Source: Rhizobium sp. BK650 (GTDB taxonomy: Bacteria; Pseudomonadota; Alphaproteobacteria; Rhizobiales; Rhizobiaceae). Taken from it: DNA of 64,000 bases. This document shows, one piece after another, positions 17,488 to 25,330 of the stretch. The notes under the pieces were generated by a model that did no database searches, was not told where the DNA came from, and was given only the letters and a program-made list of their open reading frames with translations. Every line of letters begins with the position of its first letter. Position 1 is the stretch's first letter. A program made the position numbers and the translations under genes. The DNA is taken from contig NZ_JACIBK010000006.1 of the NCBI RefSeq assembly GCF_014195325.1, forward strand, positions 1 through 64,000, written 5' to 3'.

Positions 17488-18408
17488 ATGGGCGTCTGGA
17501 TCGATACGGACATGGGTTTCGACGACATCGCCGCCATCATGGTGGTGATGAATGCCGAGATCGACATCGATGGCGTCTCCCTGGTTTTCGGCAACGCACC
17601 GCTGTCACAGGTGCGCACCAACGCCGCCGGCGCCGCCAAGGCCTTCGGCTGGGAATTTCCGATCCACGTCGGCCGTGGCATGCCCGTTCTCGGCAAGCTT
17701 GAGACCGCGCAGGCAGTCCTCGGTGAAAGCGGTATTCCGACGACAGGCAAACATCTGCCGCCGGCTCCCCTCCAGCCCGACAGCGATGCCTTCCTTGCCC
17801 TGTGCCGTTGGCTGGAGCTGGAAGGTCCGCATCGCATTCTGTCACTTGGCCCGCTGACGAATATCGCCGCGCTGGCGCTTGCCCGGCCCGATCTTGCGGC
17901 CCGTATTACCGAACTCGTCTGGATGGGTGGCGGCGTCACTTCGGGCAATCACACCGCATCCGCCGAGTTCAACGCCCTTGCCGATCCGGAAGCGCTAGCG
18001 ATCATCATCGCCCATAAGCTGCCGCTGCGCATGGTCGATCTCGATCTCTGCCGCAAGGTCCTCGCGGAGCCTGAGGATAGCGACGCGGTTCGCGCTGCGG
18101 GCGGCGCCAATGCCGAACTGATCGCCGACATGTTCGCCGGCTATATCCGCATCGGCACCAGCCGCGGCCGTCCGGCCATGGCGCTCTACGACCCTTCGGC
18201 CGCCGTCGCCTTCGTAGCTCCCCAGGTGGTGAGCTTTCGCCCTGCCCGCATCGATGTGGAGTTGCAAGGACAGCATACGCGAGGACGCACGGTCGTTGAA
18301 ACCCGCGCCACCCATGCAACGTTCAACGCCCAGTTCGCAGCCGACATCGATGCCGAGATGGCGCGTGTCATCATCCTTGCCGCCCTGGTCAACGAGGCCC
18401 GCAAATGA
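17488..18408 (+). CDS. Nucleoside hydrolase (inosine-uridine preferring type)
   Basis: A 306-residue member of the IUNH family, which cleaves the N-glycosidic bond of ribonucleosides to base and ribose. The calcium and ribose-binding signature near the N-terminus is intact: DTDMGFDD (about residues 6-13, family pattern DxDxxxDD). GPLTNIAAL and EFNALADPEA are further conserved blocks, and the C-terminal Asp in ALYDPSAAV matches the fourth metal ligand region. ATG 17488 is close behind the ATPase stop and the stop overlaps the adenine deaminase start (ATGA). Adenosine is a natural substrate guess given that neighbour. Confidence 0.9.
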   Translation: MGVWIDTDMGFDDIAAIMVVMNAEIDIDGVSLVFGNAPLSQVRTNAAGAAKAFGWEFPIHVGRGMPVLGKLETAQAVLGESGIPTTGKHLPPAPLQPDSDAFLALCRWLELEGPHRILSLGPLTNIAALALARPDLAARITELVWMGGGVTSGNHTASAEFNALADPEALAIIIAHKLPLRMVDLDLCRKVLAEPEDSDAVRAAGGANAELIADMFAGYIRIGTSRGRPAMALYDPSAAVAFVAPQVVSFRPARIDVELQGQHTRGRTVVETRATHATFNAQFAADIDAEMARVIILAALVNEARK

Positions 18409-20192
18409 CCACAACTCCGCGCCAGGAACCTGCCGATATTAATGAGCCGGCCTTGCGTGCCCGCGCCGTCGCAGCCGCTCGCGGCGATGGTCCCTTCGAT
18501 CTGCTTATTACCGGCGGCCGTATCCTCGACGCGATAACCGGTCTTGTCCGCGAGGCAGACATCGGTCTTGTCGGTGCCTTGATCGCAAGTGTCCATGCAC
18601 CGGCAAGCCGAAGCGATGCTGCTGATGTATTCGATGCAGCCGGCAATATCATCTCGCCTGGTCTGATCGATACGCATATGCATATCGAGAGCTCGATGGT
18701 CACCCCGGCAGAATATGCCGAGGCCGTGCTGCCGCGTGGCGTAACGACCATCGTCTGGGACCCGCATGAGTTCGCCAATGTTCACGGCCTCGACGGCGTG
18801 CGCTGGGCAATCGAAGCCTCGCGCAATCTGCCCCTGCGCATGATCCTGCTCGCCCCATCCTGCGTGCCGTCAGCACCAGGACTTGAGCTTGCTGGCGCAG
18901 ATTTCGATGCCAGCGTCATCGCCGAGCTGCTGCGTTCGCCGGCGATCGGCGGTGTGGCGGAGGTCATGAACATGCGCGGCGTCATCGAGGGCAACCCGCG
19001 CATGACTGATATCGTCAATATCGGCCTGATCTCCGGCAAGCTGATCTGCGGCCATGCCCGTGGTTTGGAAGGCGCCGATCTCAATGCCTTCATGGCTGCC
19101 GGCGTCACTTCCGATCACGAACTCACCTCCGGCGCCGACCTGTTGCAGAAGCTTGCGGCCGGCATGACGATCGAGCTGCGTGGTTCGCACGATCATCTGC
19201 TACAGGAATTCGTCGATGCATTGAACGGTATCGGCCACCTGCCGCCGACTGTGACCCTCTGCACCGACGACGTCTTCCCGGATGAACTCTACGAGAATGG
19301 CGGCCTCGACGATGTGGTGCGCCGCCTCGTGCGCTACGGCATGAGACCGGAATGGGCTCTGCGAGCCGCGACCTTCAACGCTGCGCAGCGCCTGAAACGC
19401 TCCGACCTCGGCCTCATCGCTCCCGGACGCCGTGCTGATCTGGTGCTGTTTGAGGATATGAGCGAATTCAGGGCGCGCGCGGTCATCGCTAACGGTCGCC
19501 TCGTTGCCGAAAATGGCGCGATGGAGAATCCCATCCAGCCGCTCGATGCCAGCCCGCTCATGCAGTCGGTTAAGCTTGCGGCGCTCGTGGACGATGATTT
19601 CCGAATTCCCGCAGACGGCACCAAAGTGCGTCTCGCGACGATCGACCGCCCGCGTTTCACGCGATGGGGCGAAGCCGAGGCGGACGTTCGCGACGGTTTC
19701 GTGGTGCCGCCACCCGGCAGTGCAATGATCGCGGTCGCTCATCGCCATGGATTGGCGGATGGCAAGCCGCGCATTGGCTTCCTGACTGGCTGGGGCGAGT
19801 GGCGCGGCGCCTTTTGCACGACTGTCTCGCATGACAGCCACAACCTCACTGTCTTCGGCGGAAATGCACGAGACATGGCACTAGCCGCAAACGTCGTGAT
19901 CGAAGTGGGCGGCGGAATGGCGGTGGTAAAGGACGGCCGCATCGAAGTCCTCCTGCCCCTGCCGCTGTCAGGCCTCGTGACCGAGGCCTCTCTGCAGGAA
20001 ACTGCAAACGGCTTTGCCGCCATCCGCAAGGCGATGGAGAAGATCGTTGACTGGAAGCCGCCCTATCTGGTCTTCAAGGCCTGCTTCGGCGCAACGCTTG
20101 CCTGCAATATCGGTCCGCACCAGACCGATCGCGGCATTGCCGACGTCATCACCGGCAGGGTCCTTGAAAGCCCCGTATTGGAGATCTTCTAA
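18405..20192 (+). CDS. ade: Adenine deaminase
   Basis: A 595-residue amidohydrolase of the AdeC family (EC 3.5.4.2), which converts adenine to hypoxanthine. The metal-binding HMHIESSM motif, the WDPHEFANV block, the CTDDVFPDEL segment and the C-terminal VSHDSHNL block are all present. Length is standard for the long bacterial form. Translation is coupled to the nucleoside hydrolase through ATGA. It ends the operon; the minus-strand M20 gene converges 5 nt away. Together the two enzymes would turn adenosine into adenine and then hypoxanthine inside the cell. Confidence 0.94.
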   Translation: MTTTPRQEPADINEPALRARAVAAARGDGPFDLLITGGRILDAITGLVREADIGLVGALIASVHAPASRSDAADVFDAAGNIISPGLIDTHMHIESSMVTPAEYAEAVLPRGVTTIVWDPHEFANVHGLDGVRWAIEASRNLPLRMILLAPSCVPSAPGLELAGADFDASVIAELLRSPAIGGVAEVMNMRGVIEGNPRMTDIVNIGLISGKLICGHARGLEGADLNAFMAAGVTSDHELTSGADLLQKLAAGMTIELRGSHDHLLQEFVDALNGIGHLPPTVTLCTDDVFPDELYENGGLDDVVRRLVRYGMRPEWALRAATFNAAQRLKRSDLGLIAPGRRADLVLFEDMSEFRARAVIANGRLVAENGAMENPIQPLDASPLMQSVKLAALVDDDFRIPADGTKVRLATIDRPRFTRWGEAEADVRDGFVVPPPGSAMIAVAHRHGLADGKPRIGFLTGWGEWRGAFCTTVSHDSHNLTVFGGNARDMALAANVVIEVGGGMAVVKDGRIEVLLPLPLSGLVTEASLQETANGFAAIRKAMEKIVDWKPPYLVFKACFGATLACNIGPHQTDRGIADVITGRVLESPVLEIF

Positions 20193-20197
20193 GGCGG

Positions 20198-21373
20198 TTA
20201 CGCCTCAACCTTAAGCTCTCTCTCCACAAGCGACACCCAATAAGCCGCGCCATATCCGAGCGCCTGGTCATTGAAGTCGTATGCGGTGTTGTGGTGCAGC
20301 GCGCCATCGACAGCCGGGCCGTTCCCAAGCCAGACGTAGCAGCCGGGAGCGTTCTGCCCAAAGAAAGCAAAATCGTCGCCGGCAGTGGACGGCGGAAAGC
20401 TTGTGCGCACCTTCTCGCCGAAAACGGCCCGAGCAGCGCCAAGTGCCCTGGCAGTGGCCTCCGCATTGTTGACGACGGGCGGAATGCGGCGTTCGAACTC
20501 GTAATCTGCGGAGATGCTGAACATTGCGGCCGTGCCCTGCGCCAGACGGCCGATTTCCGTTTCGAGCTGGTCGCGCACCTCGGGTGAATAAGCGCGCGCC
20601 GTTCCTCCGATCTCGACGATATCGGGGATCACGTTCAGTGCATTTGGACTGCCAGCCTGCACCGAACAGGCGCTGACGACGGCCGGCTGAAGCGGATCGA
20701 CGACCCGCCCGATGATCGTCTGCAGGGACGACAGGAAAGTGCCGGCAGCGGTGATCGGATCGCGGCCGAGATGCGGCTTTGCGCCATGTGTGCCAGTGCC
20801 GCGAAATGTAACCCGCCAGCTATCCGATGAAGCAAGCTGCGGCCCCTGGACGACTGCCATCTCATCGATGGCAAGCCCCGGCATATTGTGCAGCCCATAG
20901 ACGGCATCGCAGGGAAACTGCGTGAACAGCCCCTCCTCCACCATGCGCTTTGCACCGCCGCGGCCTTCTTCTGCCGGCTGGAAGATAAAGTGCACGGTGC
21001 CGGAAAAACTGCGCGTTTCAGCCAGATACCGTGCCGCGCCGAGCAACATCGTCGTATGTCCATCGTGGCCGCAAGCGTGCATTTTGCCCGGCATCGTCGA
21101 CTTATAGGGACGCTCCGCCGTTTCCGGCATGGCGAGCGCGTCCATGTCTGCCCTCAGCCCGATCGTCCGGGTACCATTTCCAATTTGCAATGTGCCGACA
21201 ACACCGGTGCCGCCAAGCCCGCGATGCACTTTGATGCCTGCCTCTTCCAGAAGCTTCACGACGATATCGCTGGTGCGCTCTTCCTCGAAGCCGAGCTCGG
21301 GATGGGCATGGAGATCGCGGCGGAGAGAGGTGAGAAAAGGCAGATCGTTGCTGATCCGGGCGGGAATGCTCAT
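20198..21373 (-). CDS. M20 family amidohydrolase (hippurate hydrolase/IAA-amino-acid hydrolase type)
   Basis: A 391-residue M20D-type metallopeptidase/aminoacylase. Zinc-site motifs are visible: MHACGHDGHT (about 101-110), PAEEGRGGA (catalytic Glu and ligand) and the C-terminal LHHNTAYDFND. The small dimerisation domain lies around 185-300. Relatives hydrolyse N-acyl amino acids such as hippurate, N-acetyl amino acids or indole-acetyl amino acids. It is convergent with ade and shares no obvious operon partner. A CCAGG near the ATG is a modest ribosome binding site. Confidence 0.9.
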   Translation of the reverse strand: MSIPARISNDLPFLTSLRRDLHAHPELGFEEERTSDIVVKLLEEAGIKVHRGLGGTGVVGTLQIGNGTRTIGLRADMDALAMPETAERPYKSTMPGKMHACGHDGHTTMLLGAARYLAETRSFSGTVHFIFQPAEEGRGGAKRMVEEGLFTQFPCDAVYGLHNMPGLAIDEMAVVQGPQLASSDSWRVTFRGTGTHGAKPHLGRDPITAAGTFLSSLQTIIGRVVDPLQPAVVSACSVQAGSPNALNVIPDIVEIGGTARAYSPEVRDQLETEIGRLAQGTAAMFSISADYEFERRIPPVVNNAEATARALGAARAVFGEKVRTSFPPSTAGDDFAFFGQNAPGCYVWLGNGPAVDGALHHNTAYDFNDQALGYGAAYWVSLVERELKVEA

Positions 21374-21439
21374 GAGCCTGGATATCCTGTGAACGAAAAC
21401 GGGCGCCTGACGGCGCGCGCATCAGATCGTTCTTCTTTC

Positions 21440-21567
21440 AACAAACAAGCCGTGAGCGCAAGCCCTCAGGCCTCTTCGACGAAGACCTCTTCGCGCTTGC
21501 GCTTGCGCTCGGCAGGAAGACGATGATCGCGGCGCGAAGGCAGAAATGACGGCTATGCGACAGTGCG
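21440..21567 (-). pseudogene. Possible remnant of a small basic protein
   Basis: Reading leftward, a frame ends ...RRDHRLPAERKRKREEV...VEEA-stop. It looks like the charged tail of a real protein, but an in-frame stop lies about 27 codons upstream and no start codon follows it. It may be a decayed gene or a frameshifted one. Weak evidence. Confidence 0.25.
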
Positions 21568-21620
21568 CCGCAGCGCAAATGGTTATAGCGATAGGTGGAA
21601 ATCCACCCATCGCTTGTCTC

Positions 21621-22067
21621 TCACCGGTTGGGTGGCAAGACGACTTCGCCCGTTTCTAACAGCGATTTGAGATTGGAGAGAATCTGCGGCCACCCGCCGG
21701 AGACGGCGCCGATGAACTTGGAGCCTTCGATCGGTATCGAATGCGTCAGCGTCAGCTTGACCGCCTCGCCAACCGGTTCGAGCTCAATCACGCATTGAGA
21801 AAAGCCTTCAGCTTTAAGCTCCGGCTTAAACTGATTATGCCACTTCAGGACAAGCCGCTTGGGTGGATCGAATTCGAGGATTTCGCCGGTATCAGTAACG
21901 GTTCCATCTGGATAGCGCATCTGCCAGGCAGAGCCCGCTTTCCAATCGGTATCGAACTGCACTCCGAGCCAGAATTTCTTCATAAATTCCGATGTCGTCA
22001 GTGCCGACCAGAGCTGCTCCTGTGTGGTGCGGATATAGGTGACGTAATTGAATGCGCTGCCAGCCAT
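21621..22067 (-). CDS. AHSA1/SRPBCC-domain protein
   Basis: A 148-residue START-like (SRPBCC, Aha1 C-terminal) domain protein. The pattern VTYIRTTQEQLWSALTTSEF, then FWLGVQFDTDWKAG, then GGWPQILSNLKSLLETG is characteristic. Such proteins have a hydrophobic ligand cavity; a biochemical role is rarely known. GGGAG lies 8 nt before ATG 22067. It follows the ArsR gene by 55 nt on the same strand, a pairing common in proteobacteria, and is presumably repressed by it. Confidence 0.88.
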   Translation of the reverse strand: MAGSAFNYVTYIRTTQEQLWSALTTSEFMKKFWLGVQFDTDWKAGSAWQMRYPDGTVTDTGEILEFDPPKRLVLKWHNQFKPELKAEGFSQCVIELEPVGEAVKLTLTHSIPIEGSKFIGAVSGGWPQILSNLKSLLETGEVVLPPNR

Positions 22068-22122
22068 GATGATACTCCCTTTGGCCAAGCGTGATCACAC
22101 CCTCGCCGGCAGGCAGGACGAT

Positions 22123-22446
22123 TCATTCGCCCTTGTTGCCCTCGAGGCTCTTCTTGAGATCGGAGAGCGCCTCTAGCGCACGACGCTCGAATTTGCTGAT
22201 CCAGCGATCCGCGATCTCATTGATCGGGACCGGATTGATATAATGCAGCTTCTCGCGCCCATGCCGGCGCGTGGACACGAGGCTTGCTTCCTCGAGAATG
22301 CCGAGATGCTTCGTCACTGCCTGACGTGTCATCTCCAGCCCTTCGCACAATTCCCCGAGTGTCTGGCCATTGCGCCCATGCAGGCGATCCAGCAGCCGTC
22401 GCCGGCTGCCATCCGCCAGAGCGCGAAAAACCGCATCTTCATCCAT
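22123..22446 (-). CDS. ArsR-family transcriptional regulator
   Basis: A 107-residue winged-helix repressor. The HTH is RQAVTKHLGILEEASLVSTR (about 39-58), preceded by AVFRALADGSRRRLLDRL. No metal-binding ELCVCDL cysteine motif is present, so it is not a typical arsenic sensor. It belongs to the subgroup that pairs with AHSA1/SRPBCC genes. Its own promoter carries two palindromes of the form GCAACC-AAAT-GGTTGC, one between -35 and -10, so autorepression is likely. The ATG at 22446 has little Shine-Dalgarno sequence. Confidence 0.88.
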   Translation of the reverse strand: MDEDAVFRALADGSRRRLLDRLHGRNGQTLGELCEGLEMTRQAVTKHLGILEEASLVSTRRHGREKLHYINPVPINEIADRWISKFERRALEALSDLKKSLEGNKGE

Positions 22447-22454
22447 ATTGATAT

Positions 22455-22509
22455 GGAACCATTTGGTTGCCTTTCGTATTTTATACGCAACCAAATAGTT
22501 GCCTGTCAA
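22455..22509 (-). promoter_or_regulatory. arsR promoter with two operator palindromes
   Basis: Reading leftward: TTGACA (22504-22509), 18-nt spacer, TATAAA (22480-22485). GCAACTATTTGGTTGC fills the spacer (22487-22502) and a related GCAACCAAATGGTTCC follows the -10 (22455-22470). The two sites are inverted copies of each other with 13 of 14 core bases identical. Confidence 0.75.
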
Positions 22510-22703
22510 GATATAAATCGACCTCGGCCCCGAAAGTAGGCCGTCACGGCAGAAAATTTGGGATTCGTCAGAACCTCCGGCGCATCTCGCTGGTCATCTC
22601 GACGGATCCAAGTGTGGTGAGCGCGGTCGAGTTTTCCCGAGGCGGTGAAACTTGACACTTGTCAGGCTGACATGTCTGATTGCCGCACCGCAAGGAGACC
22701 GCC

Positions 22704-23366
22704 ATGAGCGACGATCAGATTCCCGAAGACAGCAAGCTCACGACCTCCAAGCGCCGTTGGGCGGCAGAAGGAAAATTCCTGACCGGCCGCATCAGCCGCC
22801 CGGAAACAGAGCGCCTGCCGCCGGGTCAGCATCTCGTCAAGAACTGGCCCGTCCTCGATCTCGGCCAGCAGCCGGTCATTTCCATCGAGAGCTGGCGGCT
22901 GGAGGTTCGAGGTCTCATCGAGACACCGCTCGATCTCAATTGGGCCGCCTTCCAGGCACTGGAACAGAGCACGATGGTCTCCGACATCCATTGTGTCACG
23001 ACATGGTCTCGATATGACAACAAATGGAAGGGCGTTGCCACCCGCGACCTGCTTGATCTCGCCATGCCGAAGGAGGAAACTGGTTACGTCATGCTGACGA
23101 GCTATGACGGCTATACGACCAATCTGCCGCTTTCAGATTTTGCTGCCGAAGACGCCGTCCTCGCCACCGCATGGGAAGGTTTGCCGCTGACCCGCGATCA
23201 CGGCGGCCCAATGCGCCTCGTCGTACCGCATCTCTATTTCTGGAAAAGCGCCAAATGGCTGCGCCGGATCGATCTGCTGCCAGCGGACAAGGCCGGTTTC
23301 TGGGAAAAGAATGGCTACCATATGTACGGCGATCCGTGGCGCGAACAGCGCTACTTCGAGGACTGA
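22704..23366 (+). CDS. Sulfite-oxidase-like molybdopterin-binding oxidoreductase
   Basis: A 220-residue protein consisting almost entirely of one oxidoreductase molybdopterin-binding domain (PF00174), similar to YuiH and to the catalytic domain of MsrP/sulfite oxidase. The conserved Cys that would ligate molybdenum is in SDIHCVTTWSR (about 103). There is no twin-arginine or Sec signal, so it appears cytosolic, unlike MsrP. No partner heme or membrane subunit gene is adjacent. AGGAG lies 7 nt before ATG 22704. Its 3' end overlaps the convergent gene by 16 nt. Substrate unknown. Confidence 0.88.
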   Translation: MSDDQIPEDSKLTTSKRRWAAEGKFLTGRISRPETERLPPGQHLVKNWPVLDLGQQPVISIESWRLEVRGLIETPLDLNWAAFQALEQSTMVSDIHCVTTWSRYDNKWKGVATRDLLDLAMPKEETGYVMLTSYDGYTTNLPLSDFAAEDAVLATAWEGLPLTRDHGGPMRLVVPHLYFWKSAKWLRRIDLLPADKAGFWEKNGYHMYGDPWREQRYFED

Positions 23367-23956
23367 ATCCGAAAAAGCCGTTTGAGAGCAAAGAACCCTG
23401 CCACGAGGGTCACTGCAAATCCCGTGAGCGAGGCCATGCTCGCCGGATGCAGCGGAATTTCGCTCCAGCGCGGTCGCACGATATTGGCCGTGTTGAAACC
23501 TTCGCCGCTAAAGCGGCAGGTCACCAGCGAAAGCCCGCGCCTGACCATGTCCACATCAATGTCAGATGCGATCTCGCCTGCGGCAACCGCCTCTCGGGGC
23601 ATGTCACGCATGGCGAGCAGCACCGCTTTGGTCGCAGCGAGATAGGCATGGGCGCATTCATTGAATGGGCTTTCCTCATCCGTCACACTGCCCGGCATCC
23701 GACCCCAGAAACAGTAGGAGTATTGGATTTCGGCATAGTTCAGCATGCGTCGGAAAGGCTCGTTGGTATCCACCGTCCGTGAGGCGAGATTCATGATACG
23801 ACCGCGATAATCGGAAATGACCGCCATCTCGCCATGCGAGATCTCAGGCACCGGCAAGCCCGCATGACTGCCCTCGCCGCTGCGGCCATGCGCGGATGCG
23901 CCGCCTGCGATGAACAGCGAAAGACCTAAGCAGGTGGAATACAACCCGTACTTCAT
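23351..23956 (-). CDS. Unrecognised envelope protein downstream of cbtBA
   Basis: A 201-residue protein that I do not recognise. It has a Sec signal peptide (cleavage near ASA-HGRS, residue 23), a histidine-containing mature N-terminus, three to four cysteines (SYCFWG, NECAHAY, TCRFSG) and one C-terminal membrane segment (about 175-193) followed by KRLFR. This is a single-pass protein with a periplasmic domain. It is third in the cbtB-cbtA direction, 77 nt after cbtA, so it may be under the same cobalamin riboswitch. A role in cobalt handling is only inferred. A TTG start at 23968 is the alternative. Confidence 0.75.
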   Translation of the reverse strand: MKYGLYSTCLGLSLFIAGGASAHGRSGEGSHAGLPVPEISHGEMAVISDYRGRIMNLASRTVDTNEPFRRMLNYAEIQYSYCFWGRMPGSVTDEESPFNECAHAYLAATKAVLLAMRDMPREAVAAGEIASDIDVDMVRRGLSLVTCRFSGEGFNTANIVRPRWSEIPLHPASMASLTGFAVTLVAGFFALKRLFRIQSSK

Positions 23957-24033
23957 AAGACGCCCCAATGTCCGATGCGGCTGGCCACGAACCTTATGAG
24001 AACAGACGCAGCCAACGAAGCCCCTCCGTCATT

Positions 24034-24768
24034 CTATCGATGGGCCGGGCGAAGTCCGCTCTTCACGCCGAGACGTTTTTCTGCAAGCGCACCAAAGACG
24101 AGGCCAAGCACCGACCAGAGGATCACATGCATGCCAAGCGAGGTCGTGCGGAAACGCCACAGCACCATGGCCGAGAAATTTTCCGGCACTTCGTTGATCG
24201 GCGGCAAGAGATACTCGACGAGGCCGATGAAGAAGACGAAAAGGACGCCCGCAACAATCGCCCCATTCCACACGCCGTAGCGCACTGCCAGCCTGCGGGC
24301 GACTGCGACGGCCGCGGTCAGCGAAGCAATCGAAACGACGATCATCAGGAAGAACAGCTCGGTGCGCGCACCGATCGTATCCGGGCTGCCGACCGCCGGC
24401 GGATTCGCCGGATATTTGATTGCCGGAACGATAACGACGGCTAGAAAAGCGGCAGCCGCAACAAGGGCCGAGGTGCCGCGTGCCGAAAGGCTGCTGAGGC
24501 GGCCATGCACGAAGGCGAAGACAAGCGCGAACAACCCCCCAATGGCGACGCTGTAAGCCATGATGCCAGTGAAGAGCCCAAGGCCCGCCTGCGTGGCGCG
24601 GCTGACAATTTCAGGCTCGGCTGTCGCGCCGCCCGCCTGCGCCGTGGCCTCTTCGAAGGCAATCGCCGCATCGACGAGCGGCTCGCCGAAGAAGCGTGCA
24701 AAGGCAAAAACCAGGATGCCAGCAATCACGCCCGCGATCATGCCGCGAAGCAGAAGATTTCCAACCAT
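24034..24768 (-). CDS. cbtA: Cobalt transporter subunit CbtA
   Basis: A 244-residue inner-membrane protein of the CbtA family, with about five membrane segments; the family was predicted from comparative genomics of B12-regulated genes. It begins MVGNLLLRGMIAGVIAGILV, and conserved features include PAIKYPANPPAVG and an EYLLPPINEVPENF segment. It is preceded by CbtB, which carries the histidine-rich tail, and the pair lies behind a cobalamin riboswitch. GGGAG lies 8 nt before the ATG. Transport of cobalt is inferred from the family. Confidence 0.93.
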   Translation of the reverse strand: MVGNLLLRGMIAGVIAGILVFAFARFFGEPLVDAAIAFEEATAQAGGATAEPEIVSRATQAGLGLFTGIMAYSVAIGGLFALVFAFVHGRLSSLSARGTSALVAAAAFLAVVIVPAIKYPANPPAVGSPDTIGARTELFFLMIVVSIASLTAAVAVARRLAVRYGVWNGAIVAGVLFVFFIGLVEYLLPPINEVPENFSAMVLWRFRTTSLGMHVILWSVLGLVFGALAEKRLGVKSGLRPAHR

Positions 24769-24780
24769 TTAAGACACTCC

Positions 24781-24884
24781 CTAAAGCACGTCGCGCAAAA
24801 CAGTTCAGCAGTTTTGCGATGACGACATGCAGAGCAAAAACCTAAGGCGTATCGAGCGAGTCTGAAAGATCGCGCCGCGCGTTA
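24781..24884. repeat. RIME-like intergenic mosaic repeat, copy 2
   Basis: Between cbtB and cbtA. Blocks CGCAAAAC, CAGCAGTTTTGCGAT, GACATGC, CCTAAGGCG and GAAAGATCGCG occur in the same order as at 4674-4786. CGCAAAACAG and its complement form a stem. Its position inside a two-gene unit may reduce or process the cbtBA transcript. Confidence 0.65.
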
Positions 24885-25091
24885 GTGGCAGGGGAAGCCG
24901 AGCAGGTGGCGGCCGTCATGCACGAATTCGTGCACATACATGCCGTTGAAGAGCGCCATCGCACCCTCTTCGGTGCCAACGAAATAAATGGCAATCAGCA
25001 TCAGTAGGCCGCCGAAGATAGCCCAGGGCAGGATTTCGCCGAGCGGGATCGGTGCGGGGGACGCGACGGGTGTATAAGTGGTGTCAGACAT
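24882..25091 (-). CDS. cbtB: Cobalt transporter subunit CbtB
   Basis: A 69-residue protein with one membrane segment (about 22-42) and the hallmark C-terminal histidine cluster HEFVHDGRHLLGFPCH, a predicted cobalt-binding tail. Partner of CbtA. AGGAGG lies 5 nt before the ATG, a strong ribosome binding site. A cobalamin riboswitch occupies the leader 37-135 nt upstream, so expression should fall when adenosylcobalamin is abundant. Confidence 0.94.
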   Translation of the reverse strand: MSDTTYTPVASPAPIPLGEILPWAIFGGLLMLIAIYFVGTEEGAMALFNGMYVHEFVHDGRHLLGFPCH

Positions 25092-25127
25092 GTATTCCTC
25101 CTGGAATGACGCGTTCAGTCGAAAATC

Positions 25128-25226
25128 TTGCGTGCAGTAGGGTCTGACTTCCAGCGCGAAGAATTTCGACACGCTGGTCACAGTGGCGCGACCGCGCCGG
25201 ACTTTCACCGGCTTCCAAACCCGCAA
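25128..25226 (-). ncRNA. Cobalamin riboswitch
   Basis: Reading leftward, the conserved core is clear: GGAAGCCGGTGAAAGTCCGG, then GCGCCACTGTGACC (B12-box-like), then GGAAGTCAGACCC. Closing helices can be drawn between TTGCG (25222-25226) and CGCAA (25128-25132), and between GGGT and ACCC. About 99 nt, a compact form. It lies between a good promoter and cbtB and should sense adenosylcobalamin. Confidence 0.92.
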
Positions 25227-25233
25227 CGTGACG

Positions 25234-25263
25234 TTTATATCTGTTCGTCAAAGAAACTGTCAA
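25234..25263 (-). promoter_or_regulatory. Promoter of the cbtBA transcript
   Basis: TTGACA (25258-25263) and TATAAA (25234-25239) are separated by 18 nt on the minus strand. Transcription would start within a few bases of the riboswitch 5' end. Confidence 0.7.
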
Positions 25264-25330
25264 CGAAACTTCATAAGCGGGCGGCAGCCATCCCGCCCTA
25301 TGTCACTATGTCAGGAGGGCGCGGAATAAC

